From positions 3,669,437-3,733,436 of the forward strand of contig CM045767.1 in assembly GCA_025200525.1 (NCBI GenBank): a stretch of DNA of 64,000 nt, read 5' to 3'. The position numbers and the translations under genes were made by a program. Under the pieces are notes generated by a model that made no database searches, was not told the origin of the DNA, and saw only the letters and a list, made by a program, of their open reading frames with translations. The DNA is from Camellia lanceoleosa (taxonomy: Eukaryota; Streptophyta; Magnoliopsida; Ericales; Theaceae). Numbering within the stretch: the first letter of the stretch is position 1; the number at the start of each line of letters is the position of its first letter. Of this stretch, positions 1-9,520 are shown in pieces.

Positions 1-323
1 TTTTGAAGATTTTTTCAAAGAGTTCACCTCTCTTTCATTCATTTCTACTTTGTCCTCGAGGTTTATCGAAAAGCGCAACATTTAACGAAATGCGAGCCTC
101 GGAACATCGTAGGAACTTTGTTTCAAAAATATTTTGAAAGAGAGGGTTTTAACGTCTAAAATATTTGGTCAAAATAGTTTTATTCCAAAAAAGGGGTGTT
201 AGGTTGGGATTTGACTCTCTCTTTGTTGAAGAAATCGAACCTTTACACTGCACAACTTTCATCACCAAGTAAGCAATCAGTAGTGCCCAAGTCTTAAGGG
301 TGGTAAAAAATGGGGTGTCTACA
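1..323 (-). mobile_element. End of an unassigned LTR (partial, runs off the window)
   Basis: Read on the minus strand from 323 the sequence begins TGTAGACACCCCATTTT, a start often seen in plant LTRs. The similarity between the two antisense Tat genes (this one and the copy near 39540) begins only just after this point, which fits an insertion boundary. The other LTR and any coding region lie outside the window. The minus-strand open frame at 149-469 crosses the boundary and has no recognisable domain. Family assignment is not possible. Confidence 0.45.
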
Positions 324-1789
324 CGAGGTCTTGAGTTCTCAGAGGCCAACCCTTCAAATCTTCCTATTGCCCTTTTGACAATTTGTTTTGGCACCAAGGT
401 TACCGTCGCTGCAACAGCCGACGAAATGGGCCCTAAACCAGTTATAGTCGAAAATCTTCTCACCAACATTCCTGGGTTTGTGACTGTGTAGTCCTCTTTT
501 TCTTCATTCTAGTCCAAACCAAAGGCAAAGAGAGTGAAGAAGGTTTTGACCAAGGCAACAGTGACTCAAATTGACTCTGAGGACACTGTGTCGATATCCA
601 AGCTGGCCGAGATTGAGAAGAGTTTAATTACCGCCTAAAAGAGGCTAGCCGAGGCTGCAACACCTGATGCCCAACCACCAAAGAAGCCGAGGTCTGATCG
701 CCTAGCAGGTAGCAACATCTTTCCTTGCAATATGACCTGGGCGCCCGAAGTCATGGTGGGGGATAGACCTTTGATAGCTAGCAACAGCACGATCGAGAGC
801 GTCGAAGTCAACGCTGCCCTGTCAACGGCCATACTCCTACCAGAAGATATGAACCACATGGCCGATCTCCATGAGTATGAGAACTTCGTCTTAATGATGC
901 AGTACTCAGTTTTGGTAAGTCTCATGTTGTATCTTTTTAAGCTTTCCAATACTTAGCCAAAACAATTTTTACTAACCTGTTTCATTCTTTGCAGGCTATC
1001 CAGCATGCGTACTCATATGCGATCAAGGCTGAGATGATGAGGAAGGAGTTGGTAATAAAAACTCAAGAAGCTAGCAAACTCCTCTCCTCACTCAACCATG
1101 CTGAGGCCAACAACCGAAGTCTGTTGGATCAAGTCAAGGCTGCTCAAACTGAGGCTGAGACTAAAGCCAGAGTTGTTGATGCAGAGGTTGCCAAGGCCAG
1201 GGCGACAGAGTTAGAGGCCAAGCTCAAGGAGGCCATCGATTCAAAAGAGGTCGATGTCAAAATGGCCGACGAAAAGGCTTTTGAAGAAGGCCAAGCCGTC
1301 GTTCGTAATTAATACGAAGAGTAAGTCAATCTAGCTTGCAACTAAGGTTATTATCTCAGCTGGACGACGGTGCTCAACAAGTTGTCTGTCCCCATGAACT
1401 CCTCACTCAGAGACATCAACTAGCTTAGTGTGCCCTTCCATTTTTCTTCAAAGAACTCCGAGGATGAAGCCGAGAAGGAGGACCCCGAGACTGATGATGC
1501 TGATGAAGAGGGAGAGGTTATTACTAGGGCCAAGTCCCCCACTCTGAATAAGTAAGTCCTAGACTAGACTCAAGATGATGAGGATGAGGTCTCCAAAAGC
1601 GCCTCTCTTAAGAAGACGACATTTGAGACTGAAGTCCATACAGCCGAGAAAAACCTCCATGATACGTTGCTCGAAATTGACACCGAGATAGTGACAGAGA
1701 ACGAAGCCTTACTGCCAACCGAGGCCGACACAACGCTAATAGCAGAGGTTAAGCAATTTGAGATAAATGCCAATGTTTCCAGTACTTAG
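324..1789 (+). pseudogene. Antisense-strand Tat accessory gene (C-terminal coiled-coil part), Transposase_28-like family
   Basis: This frame runs opposite to gag-pol, between pol and the outer LTR. That is where Tat elements carry an antisense gene annotated in Pfam as a putative gypsy-type transposon protein. Here the N-terminal part is lost to the left. What remains is a basic KPKAKRVKK stretch, the segment SKLAEIEK, and after the intron at 915-994 a long Ala/Glu/Lys-rich coiled coil (about 995-1310), followed by acidic repeats to the stop at 1787-1789. In-frame stops at 489 and 636, and a stop after VVRN near 1310, show decay. Tat-2 has a recognisable homologue with the same intron. The function is unknown; sequence alone cannot show expression. 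Confidence 0.7.
915..994 (+). other. Intron in the antisense Tat gene
   Basis: The donor is TTTG|GTAAGT, there is a CTAAC branch-point-like motif near 971-977, and the acceptor is a T-rich tract ending TTTGCAG|GCTATCC. The exon reads QYSVL, then AIQHAYSYAIK after the splice. The Tat-2 copy has an intron at exactly the same codon (40168-40260) with GTAAGT, ACTAAC and TTCTAG. Conserved signals in two diverged copies support a genuine spliced plus-strand transcript. Confidence 0.75.
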
Positions 1790-2534
1790 GATTTTTTCTT
1801 TACTCTGAACTTTTCTCTTTCAATTGTAACTTCTTTTTGTAACTTGGACAAGTAATCTCTTATGCCAGGCTGAAATTCCTTTTTGTTCTGGAACAAGTTT
1901 TCTTTAAATGAATGCCTTTTTTTCTTTTGAGTACTGAATGTGTGCTTGTTTCTTTAAATTTTCACTGTCTTTGTATGCTTCCATACTTGGAATATTGTTG
2001 CATTCCCACAATTTTCTTTGAGTGATTACTTCGGCTTAGAACACCTTGGACAAGGATTACCTTGGATCCACCCTTAGTTGGTTACCTCAGATCAAATTAC
2101 CTCAAAGTTCACCTTTTACTGTGATCTCAGCCAAACAACACCTAAAAATATTTGATTCAAACATTTTTACAAGTGTTCTTTCATCACTTGTACTTGCTGT
2201 CTTTCATCTATACGTCATTCTTTTAACCCTTCCAAGTTTTGACAAACCATTTGGTTATCCTAGGTGACAAATATCTCGGGTAACCCCTCAAGATTTTACC
2301 TCAGCTGATTCCAACTTGTAACTTCTTTCAAAATCTTTTAACAAGTGTCAAGCTTATTCTTACTTTCTGCCCCCTAATGTGAATTTGAGTACCACTTATA
2401 TTCACATTAAGTAGGCAACTCCAATTCTTGCTGAGGTCTGACTCAAACACAGTTTAGCCATGTCTTGCGACCTCGGTCTCTCTGTCAATCTAACTAGATC
2501 AAACTTAGATTAACTTTACCGCAGTGGCAAGTCT
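1790..2534. other. Tat-1 spacer between antisense gene and tandem repeats, no coding content seen
   Basis: T-rich, non-coding sequence. Parts of it align with Tat-2 at about 48251-49080 (for example the shared stretch around TGTAACTT...TGCTTCCATACTTGG and the CAAGTGTCAAGCTT motif), so it belongs to the element. The open frame at 2046-2267 has no recognisable domain. Confidence 0.6.
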
Positions 2535-3045
2535 AAGTTACCCGTCCTGTTTCATTTGGAAACATCGCCAACTTAGTTCAACTCTATTAGATGACAAGTA
2601 TAATTCAACTTTACCATATGATAAGTCTAAATTATTTGTCATGTTTTAATCGGAAATATCGCCAACTTAGTTCAACTCTATGTGTGATAAATATAATTCA
2701 ACTCTACCATATGATAAGTCTAAGTTATTCATCATGTTTCAATTGGAAACATTGCCAATTTAGTTCAACTCTATCATATGGCAAGTATAATTCAACTCTA
2801 CCATATGATAAATCTAAGTTATTTGTCATGTTTCAATCAGAAACATCGGCAACTTAGTTCAACTCTATCATATGGCAAGTATAATTCAACTCTTCCCTAT
2901 GATAAGTCTAAGTTATTTGTCATGTTTCAATCGGAAACATCGGCAACTTAGTTCAACTTTATCATATGGCAAGTATAATTCAATTCTTCCATATGATAAG
3001 TCTAAGTTATTCATCATGTTTCAATTGGAAACATCGTCATAAGAC
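2535..3045. repeat. Tandem repeat, about 94-bp unit, about 5 copies, in the Tat-1 3' region
   Basis: The phrase GCCAACTTAGTTCAACTCTA recurs near 2568, 2661, 2754, 2848 and 2943, giving a period of about 94 bp. Each unit also carries ATATGATAAGTCTAAGTTA and CATGTTTCAATCGGAAACAT. The array lies between the pol 3' end and the antisense gene. Tat-2 has a shorter, degenerate array at the same place (49085-49385). Tat/Ogre elements are known to carry such 3' tandem repeats. Confidence 0.88.
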
Positions 3046-3168
3046 TACTTTGGTTCTATCACACAAACAGTAATGAAAACAAAACCAAGCTAATGTTTTA
3101 TTAAAACTTCAGCTAATTACATCAATCCCAAAAAGCTAATGAAAGAAAAACTTCAAATTGAAAGTGTT

Positions 3169-3405
3169 CTAGGGTCGTGACAACTCCTCTCCATCATTGT
3201 CTTCTAGCCGATATGCTCAATTACCGGTAATCGAGATGATTCTATAAGGTCCCTCCCAGTTTGGCCCAAGCTTGCCCTTCTTGGGATTTTTCTTATTGTC
3301 GACAACTTTCCTTAAGACAAGGTCCCCAACCTTGAATTCCCTTGGGTTGACCTTCTTGTTGTAAGCCCTAGCTAGCAGCTGCTGGTATGCCTCCAGCTGA
3401 ATTGC
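3169..3405 (-). pseudogene. Tat-1 integrase C-terminus (GPY/F module)
   Basis: Minus-strand translation gives [17 protein letters not shown], then [18 protein letters not shown], then [15 protein letters not shown]. This is the conserved integrase C-terminal module (GPY/F) that binds DNA. A TGA follows ITGN, and the frame then continues AYRLEDNDGEEL to a stop at 3169-3171. The piece is the direct continuation of the integrase at 5907-6872. Removing solo LTR A joins ERA to IQLEAY in frame. So the split is by insertion, and the internal TGA is a separate later mutation. Confidence 0.85.
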
Positions 3406-5906
3406 TGCTATAATAACCCCAACCTTCGATTAATGCTAAACCATGATTAATTATGCTTAACAGTAATCTAGGAAGGATTTGGGATTAATTTGCATGTGTA
3501 TTGCATTATCTTTGTGTTTCTATCTGTTTTCCATAAAATGATCTGTTCATGTTTCGACTTTGAACTGCGAATTGAAGGCCTTATCGGCGGGTGAATCCGA
3601 AACTGATTAGTGTTTTTTGTTAATTAGAATTAATATGATTTTATGATAAATTTAGTTGAAATTTGATTTGGTATGATTCAATTGGATTAAATAAGCTAAA
3701 TTACATTAGTTGGACTTATTTACCATTATGCCACTTAGTGGCTTGATTTGAGACCAACCTTATCAGACCTTACTACACTTAGTAGCATATCTCCTCAGCT
3801 AATTTTCTTGGCCAAAACCGACTAGAGAGAGAGAGAGTTAGGAGAAAATAGAATTCATTTAGAGATTTTGCTTGGAACTTAGGAGGCTTTGCAAATTTGA
3901 GCTCATAGGCTTGGAATTCAAGGTTTAAGGTAGGAGTTTCCCCTTTCAATTGTGAATTTAAGATTAATTCTTGCATGGTTCATGGAAGATTAGAGTTTAA
4001 AGTCAAGAATTGGTTGAAAATGTTGATTTGAGGCTTAAATCATGCATGCATGCCTACATTCTTGAATTGTGAGGTTGTCCTCATAGAATCCTCACTTGCA
4101 TGTCCACATTTTTGTTATAGTCCATGAATTCATCCTATTCTTGAGCTTAGTCTTGCTTTGGATCATGTTTTGGAGCATTAGAAGTCATGAGAACCTATGC
4201 ATGTTACATTTAAGTTTTGTTCTTGAAGTTTTATTTGAAATTGTGTTTAATTGACTCACCCTTGGGCTTTGATTTTACAAATTGACTTTTGAAACATCTT
4301 ATACTATGAGTTTACAAGTGTTTTCCAAAAAAATGGGCCCAAGAGGTCGAGTTTTGAGGTGTTGAATGCTTGGTTTGAGCTTGGGAAGCAAATTTGGAAA
4401 TTCCAGAATTTGGCATCCTCGCTCGAGCGAAGGATTCCATGCTTCACCGACCATCATTTGTTCAGAGCTCTGCTCGAGCGAAGGGATGGTGGCTCGAGCG
4501 TAAATTGCAAGCTCTCAGGTTTTTGGTGCACGCAGACGCATGCTCGAGCGACGAGACCTACGCTCGAGCGAAGAGCTATGTCTTACGCTCGAGCGAGCAT
4601 CGAGCGGGTATCGAGCGTAAAATTTCAACAACCAGTACTTTTGCATTTTTACTGACTGCTCGAGCAAAGGAGTTTATGCTCGAGCGACCCCTCTGTTTTG
4701 ACAAGCTCGCTCGAGCGCAGGAAGCCACGCTTGAGCAAGACCCCTATTTTCAGCAAGTTTTGAAAAATGTTTTCCAAGGCATCTTTGCATCCTCATTCTA
4801 TCCTAGGCATTCCTAGGCCATGTTTAAGACTCTATAGTGAGGCTTTAAGGTTAGAAACACACTAAGAACCATGACGTAAGTTTTGTGCAATTAAAATGTG
4901 CGTTTCAAGTGTGTGTCCGTTATGTGTTATGTAGGTCACGTGCCGCGTATCGTGTGATCAATCTGCTCCGTTTGTCTGTTTCAAGGCCAACTGTGAGTAA
5001 TAATTTAGTAAAGTTATGTTCAAACTGTATCTATTTTCTGTGTGATCAAACAAGATCTGTTTTCTGAAATGATATGTTCTGTATAATGAATGATTGTTCA
5101 ATTTCTGATATGTATTCGTGACATCCTTAGCATCATGTGATATATGTTGGCTGTTACCCGGTATCGAAGGTTCCTTTATGGAACTTATTTCTGTCTGCAC
5201 TCTGTTACCCGTACCGGAGGCCCTATCACGGGGGCTCAGCTTCTGTTCTGTTACCCGGATCTGAAGGTTCCTTTATGGAACTGGTTACTCATAACCTCAC
5301 GTGTATACGTTCTGTTCTGTTAATGCTAATGGATGTATCACGTAAACTTAATCATGACTTATGATTTCTGTCTGTATATGATCTGGAAAAATGATGAATT
5401 TGATACAAATCTGAATTATGATTTCTGAATTTGTACGAACTCATTCATTGAAAACCTTTACTCTATTATTATTCACTGGGCTTTCACTCACAAAGTATAT
5501 TATGTATGTAGGTGAACCGGCACATGACCAGGGCCAGAGTTGACGGCCTTCTGTTCTATTTTTGTCAGCCAACCGTTGTGCCTCCCGAGGAGGTTCCGAA
5601 CGAAGCCTAATGCTATGGCTGTTTTTGTATTCATGCTAGTCTTTGTGTATGCTCTGTAAAGTCAGGTCTTGGGAAGTACATTTTGTAAATATTGTGTATC
5701 TGGACTGGCATGTTTATGTGTATATAAATATGTTTTGAAATGTTCCGTCCCATGTACGTTATCACAGCTCATTGGACCTTGTCTATTTTGTAATATTGCT
5801 TCTGCAGCCCCTTATTATTGCTAATCTGTTCAGAGGCCTTGGGTAATCCACGGATTACTGGCCGGTTACGGTGCTAAACTTACAGGGGTGGGTTTGGGTC
5901 GTGACA
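3406..5906 (+). mobile_element. Solo LTR A (about 2.5 kb) inserted in Tat-1 integrase
   Basis: The block starts TGCTATAATAACCCC and ends GGGTTTGGGTCGTGACA. It is flanked by ATTGC (3401-3405) and GTTGC (5907-5911), a five-base target duplication with one mismatch. Its last 200 bp, reversed, match the start of LTR B at 12178 (TGTCACGACCCAAACCC, then GGCCAGTAATCC), so A and B are related LTRs in opposite orientation. No gag or pol is present, so this is a solo LTR, probably left by LTR-LTR recombination. The open frames inside (such as 4359-4816) are chance frames through the palindrome cluster. Confidence 0.85.
4408..4745. repeat. Cluster of GCTCGAGCG palindromic motifs in LTR A
   Basis: The octamer GCTCGAGC, usually followed by GA, occurs about eight times in roughly 330 bp. 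Decayed forms (GCTCGAGCA, GCTTGAGCA, CATCGAGCG) are mixed in. Spacing is irregular (about 20-90 bp), so this is not a simple tandem repeat. The decayed forms are the C-to-T changes expected where CpG is methylated. Confidence 0.85.
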
Positions 5907-6872
5907 GTTGCTCTTTCTCTTCTTTCTTCCAAAAGATCCAGATCTCAGGCCAGGAATGCCTTGTTGGTCCCATCTTCCACTCTTTGGATTCTGATTCCAA
6001 GGATGTCAACCTCCAGCAGGATAACTGTATTAGTGCCATAAGCCATGGCAAAAGGAGACTTCCCAGTTGATTTTCTCGGCATAGTCTGATATGCCCAAAG
6101 TACATTGGGCAACTCTTCCACCCATTTTCCTTTTACTGCTTCCAGCCTCTTCTTGATCCCATCCAAGATGGTCTTGTTGGATGCTTCTGCTTGACTATTA
6201 CTCTGGGAAAAACTATGAGTAGAGTAATAGTTCTTAATTTTGTACTTGGTGCAAACGCTCTTAATCAATTTACTATCAAATTGCATGCCATTGTCTGCCA
6301 CAATGGTTCTTAAAATCCCAAACCTTGTGATTATGTTTTTCTAGATAAAATTTTTTACATCCACATCTCTGAATTTGGCCAAGGATTCTGCCTCTACCCA
6401 CTTTATGAAGTAGTTTGTAGCTACCAACAAGAACTCTCTGTCTAGTTTCCTGGGGCAATTGTCCCACTAGGTCCATGCCCGACTAGGCAAACAACCAAAG
6501 ATTGGACATTGTGTTCAGATTTACTGCTGGCTGATGTATCAAAGGTGCAAACCTTTGACACTTCTCATATTTCCTTACATAAGTTTTAGCATCTTTCTGC
6601 ATGTATGGCCACCAATACCCCTGAGATATGGCTCTATGGACCAGTGATCTGCTTCCAGTATGGCTTCCATATACACCTTCATGTATTTCATACAGGAAGT
6701 CCTCAACTTGGGAAGGATGCACACATCTCAAAAAGGGTCCAGTAAAGGACCTTCTGTAGAGGTGGCCTTCTGCTGTCAGGCTGAACCTGGTCGACTTCAA
6801 TCTGGTCTTATGCGCCTTTTTTCGGTCATCCGGCAGCTTGCCATCCCTGAGGAACATTACTATTACATCCAT
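5907..6872 (-). pseudogene. Tat-1 integrase (zinc finger and catalytic core), frameshifted
   Basis: Integrase inserts the cDNA into the host chromosome. From right to left the minus strand encodes an H2C2-type zinc finger (HEGVYGSHTGSRSLVHRAI, then a degraded second half reading KYEKCQRF where KCxKCQRF is usual). A core follows, containing DLVGQLPQ, the catalytic-aspartate segment ADNGMQFDSKLIK, and the distal segment SQSNSQAEASNKTILDGIKKRLE. It ends LDLLEERRERA at solo LTR A. A stop at 6483 and frameshifts near 6300-6480 break the frame. It is joined in frame to the upstream RNase H apart from a Trp-to-stop change at about 6873. It cannot be active. Confidence 0.87.
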
Positions 6873-7598
6873 TCAGCTTGGACCCATCTCTGCACACATT
6901 GTTTCATAATCTGTGATCAGTGGTTCTACATTTGGGCCTGACAAATAATCAACCATTATTGTCCTTGCCTCCCCTGATTTCATTGCACTAGCCAGGTTAG
7001 CCAAGGCAACAGCATGAGTGTTGTCATCTCGACTGACATGTTGTAGTCGACAGTCCTGGAACAATGCTAGTAGTCTGATGACCTCTTTGACATATGCTAT
7101 CATTCTCTTATCTTGGGCTGCATACTCGCTTGTTGTTTGATTCATAATAAGCTGGAAGTCACAGAAGACTACCACCTCATCGACTTCCATGGCTGCTGCT
7201 AGTTTTAACCCTTCAATCAGTGCCTCATACTCTACTTCATTGTTTGAGGCCTTAAATCCTAAATGAATTAACTGCTTTATCATTTGCCCATCTGGTGATA
7301 CTAACACTACTCCTGTCCTCATTCCTTGCTGATTTGAGCTTCCGTCAACAAAAAGTCGGAAAGAGTCTCCGATGTAGATATCACAGGGCTTTGGCTTCTC
7401 TTCCTTCTTCTGTTTTGCTAGAGTGGAGTCCTTTGGCCCCAACTGGGTCTCTTCTTGCTCCCCTGGGCATCCTAAGTTGTGGCTCACCAGAGTCCGACGC
7501 GGGATGGCACCAGGGGTGAACTCGGCCACAAAGTTGGCCAAAACCTGGCATGTAATTATTGTTCTGGGCCTAAACTCCAAGTCATATTGGCCCAACAC
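6873..7598 (-). pseudogene. Tat-1 second (archaeal-like) RNase H domain and tether
   Basis: The frame of 241 codons starts in the connection region (GQYDLEFRPR, then LANFVAEFTPG). It then shows an RNase H fold with LFVDGSSNQQGMRTGVVL, NNEVEYEALIEGLKLA and VFCDFQLIMNQ, ending AEMGPS. The Asp, Glu and Asp of these motifs are the expected metal ligands. Tat elements are known to carry this extra RNase H next to the usual one. This segment is the least damaged part of pol, with no internal stop. It ends at a TGA that replaces a Trp before the integrase. Confidence 0.85.
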
Positions 7599-7967
7599 TA
7601 CTACCCATCTAACTACGCTGCCTATCAGATCTCCTTGCTACAACAGGGACTGCAAATGATGCTCAGTCAGCACCACAATCTTATGGGCTTAGAAGTAATG
7701 ATTCAGTTTTTTTGAAGCCATTACCAGGGCTAGTGTCAATTTCTCCAATGGCAGGTACTTGGTTTTTGCACCTGCTAGGGTCTTACTTACATAGTACACC
7801 GCCTTTTGTTCTCCCTCCTCTTCTTGGATTACTACCGTGCTTACTACGTGTTCTGAAACTGCCAAGTATAGGAACAATTCTTCTCCAGGTACTGGATTTG
7901 ACAGAACTGGAGTTGTTGTTAGGTACTTTTCAAGTCGGCCAAGGCGACTTTGCACTCTTCTGTCCAC
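7599..7967 (-). pseudogene. Tat-1 first RNase H domain (Ty3/gypsy type)
   Basis: The minus strand reads TPVLSNPVPGEELFLYLAVS, QKAVYYVSKTLAGAKTKYLP and LEKLTLALVMASKKLNHYF, the usual order of Ty3/gypsy RNase H after RT. It continues past a stop as HKIVVLTEHHLQSLL and SVVRWVVVLGQYDLEF. The canonical D of the first strand (L-x-L-D-A-S) reads LYLAVS here, as in other Tat elements where the first RNase H has degenerated. Activity may therefore rest on the second RNase H. That last point is inference. Confidence 0.8.
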
Positions 7968-8935
7968 AAAAAATCTGTGGCCTTCTTTAACAAACTAAAA
8001 AATGGTTTGCACTTATCTGAACTTTAACTAATGAACCTGTTCAGGGCTACTGCCTTGCAGGTCAAAATCTGGACTTGCTTGGCTAATGTTGAGCTCTTTA
8101 AGTCAAGAATGACCTTGATTTGATCTGGGCTTGCCTCAATGCCCCTTCTGGTGACTAGGTATCCCAAGAACTTCCTAGACCCGATTCCAAATTCACATTT
8201 TGAAGCATTAAGTCAAAGCCGATATGTTCTTAGGATATCAAAAACTGCCTTCAAGTCGGCCAGATGATTTCCAAGTTCTTTGGTCTTTACGACCATGTCA
8301 TCAATGTACACTTCTACTGTCTTGCCAATCAGATGTCTGAACATCTTGGTCACTAACCTCTGGTAGGTTGCTCCTGCATTTTTCAACCCGAAAGGCATCA
8401 CTCTGTAGTAGTATGTCCCTTTTGGGGTGATGAATGCAGTCTTGTTCTCGTCAGAGGGATACATTGCTATCTGGTGGTATCCCTTGTAAGCATCTGGGAA
8501 GCTTATCCTCCCATGCCTTGAAGTGGCATCCACAAGCTGATCAATTTTAGGCAGAGGGAAGCTGTCTTTGAGACAAGTCTTATTTAGGCTAGTGAAATCT
8601 ACGCAGACTCTCCACTTCCCATTCTTCTTTTTCATAACTCCTATGTTAGACAGCCAGGTTGGGTAGTTCACCTCCCGAATGGCCTTGGCTTCTAACAGTT
8701 TGTCTACTTCTTCCTCTACTGCCTCCACATGAATCAATGTCAGCCTTCTTGCCCATTGGATGACAGGTTTAGCTGACTTGTCTACATTAAGTCTATGGCA
8801 AGTAACCTCGGGGTCAATGCCAGACATCTTGTATGGCGTCCAAGCAAACACTTCTATGTTTGTTCGCAAGAAAGCCTCTAACTCCCTTTCCTCCTCCTCG
8901 GCTTGAGCCGAGAAGAAAGAAGCGCTCCTCGTCAC
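7968..8935 (-). pseudogene. Tat-1 reverse transcriptase
   Basis: RT copies the element RNA into DNA. The 240-codon open stretch 8213-8935 holds EVTCHRLNVDKSAKPVIQ, KKKNGKWRVCVDFTSLNK, FPLPKIDQLVDATS, YKGYHQIAM, RVMPFGLKNAGATYQRL and the catalytic YIDDMVVK. The third Asp pair (IDD) is intact. The frame continues, with a stop, to CEFGIGSRKFLGYLVTRRGI and DQIKVILDL down to about 7968. The usual SFLDA motif reads SFPDA here. This is the best preserved catalytic domain of the window, but the polyprotein around it is broken. Confidence 0.9.
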
Positions 8936-9520
8936 CTTCTTGAACCAGAATTTTCTTCAAAGCCTCCTCACTCTTGCTGGCTGGTTCTTTATCGACATCA
9001 TCTAGGACTTCCATGTCCTCATTTTCAATTTCTACTATTTCTGCATCTCGCACGTTGCAAGTGGATTTCATTGCTACTATGGAGCAATTTTTTACTTGCA
9101 CCTGATTCCGTTTGACCTCTTCAATTCTATGCTCCGTTGGGAACTGCAACAGCTGGTGCAATGTTAAGGGAATAACTCTCATTGCGTACAACCACGGTCT
9201 TCCCAAGATAACATTGTAAGGGGAGAGGGTGTCAATTACTGTAAACTCTATGCTTACCTTCTTCGTGCCTGTCTACACCTCCAACTTCGTGGCTCCTAGA
9301 GGCCATGTCGGCGTTCCGTTGAATCCAACCATTGGGCTGTTGGATTTTGGATTGTTCTAGATTATTTGGGTGGAGGCCAAGCTCCTTGTAATATCTAATA
9401 TACATGATGTCACAAGAACTGCCTTGATCAACCAGTATGCGCCTTACCTGGCACTCCCTAATCTTCAGCGTTATTACCAAGGCATCATTATGTGGATGCT
9501 GCACCATATCCAAGTCTACC
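8936..9520 (-). pseudogene. Tat-1 aspartic protease region
   Basis: The 9232-9513 frame reads PHNDALVITLKI, then RILVDQGSSCDIMY, matching the Tat-type retropepsin in which the active D-S/T-G is written D-x-G-S-S. The next frame (8936-9206) continues ILGRPWLYAM-like sequence and LHQLLQFPTEHRIEEV, then KNCSIVAMKSTCN, the linker seen before RT in this lineage. A frameshift between the two and further shifts at about 8810-8935 separate it from RT. The domain would cut the Gag-Pol polyprotein. Confidence 0.78.

Noticed and set aside
4359..4816. Overlapping plus-strand frames rich in ARAK and LERR
   Set aside because: They read through the GCTCGAGCG cluster of solo LTR A and are a by-product of the repeat.
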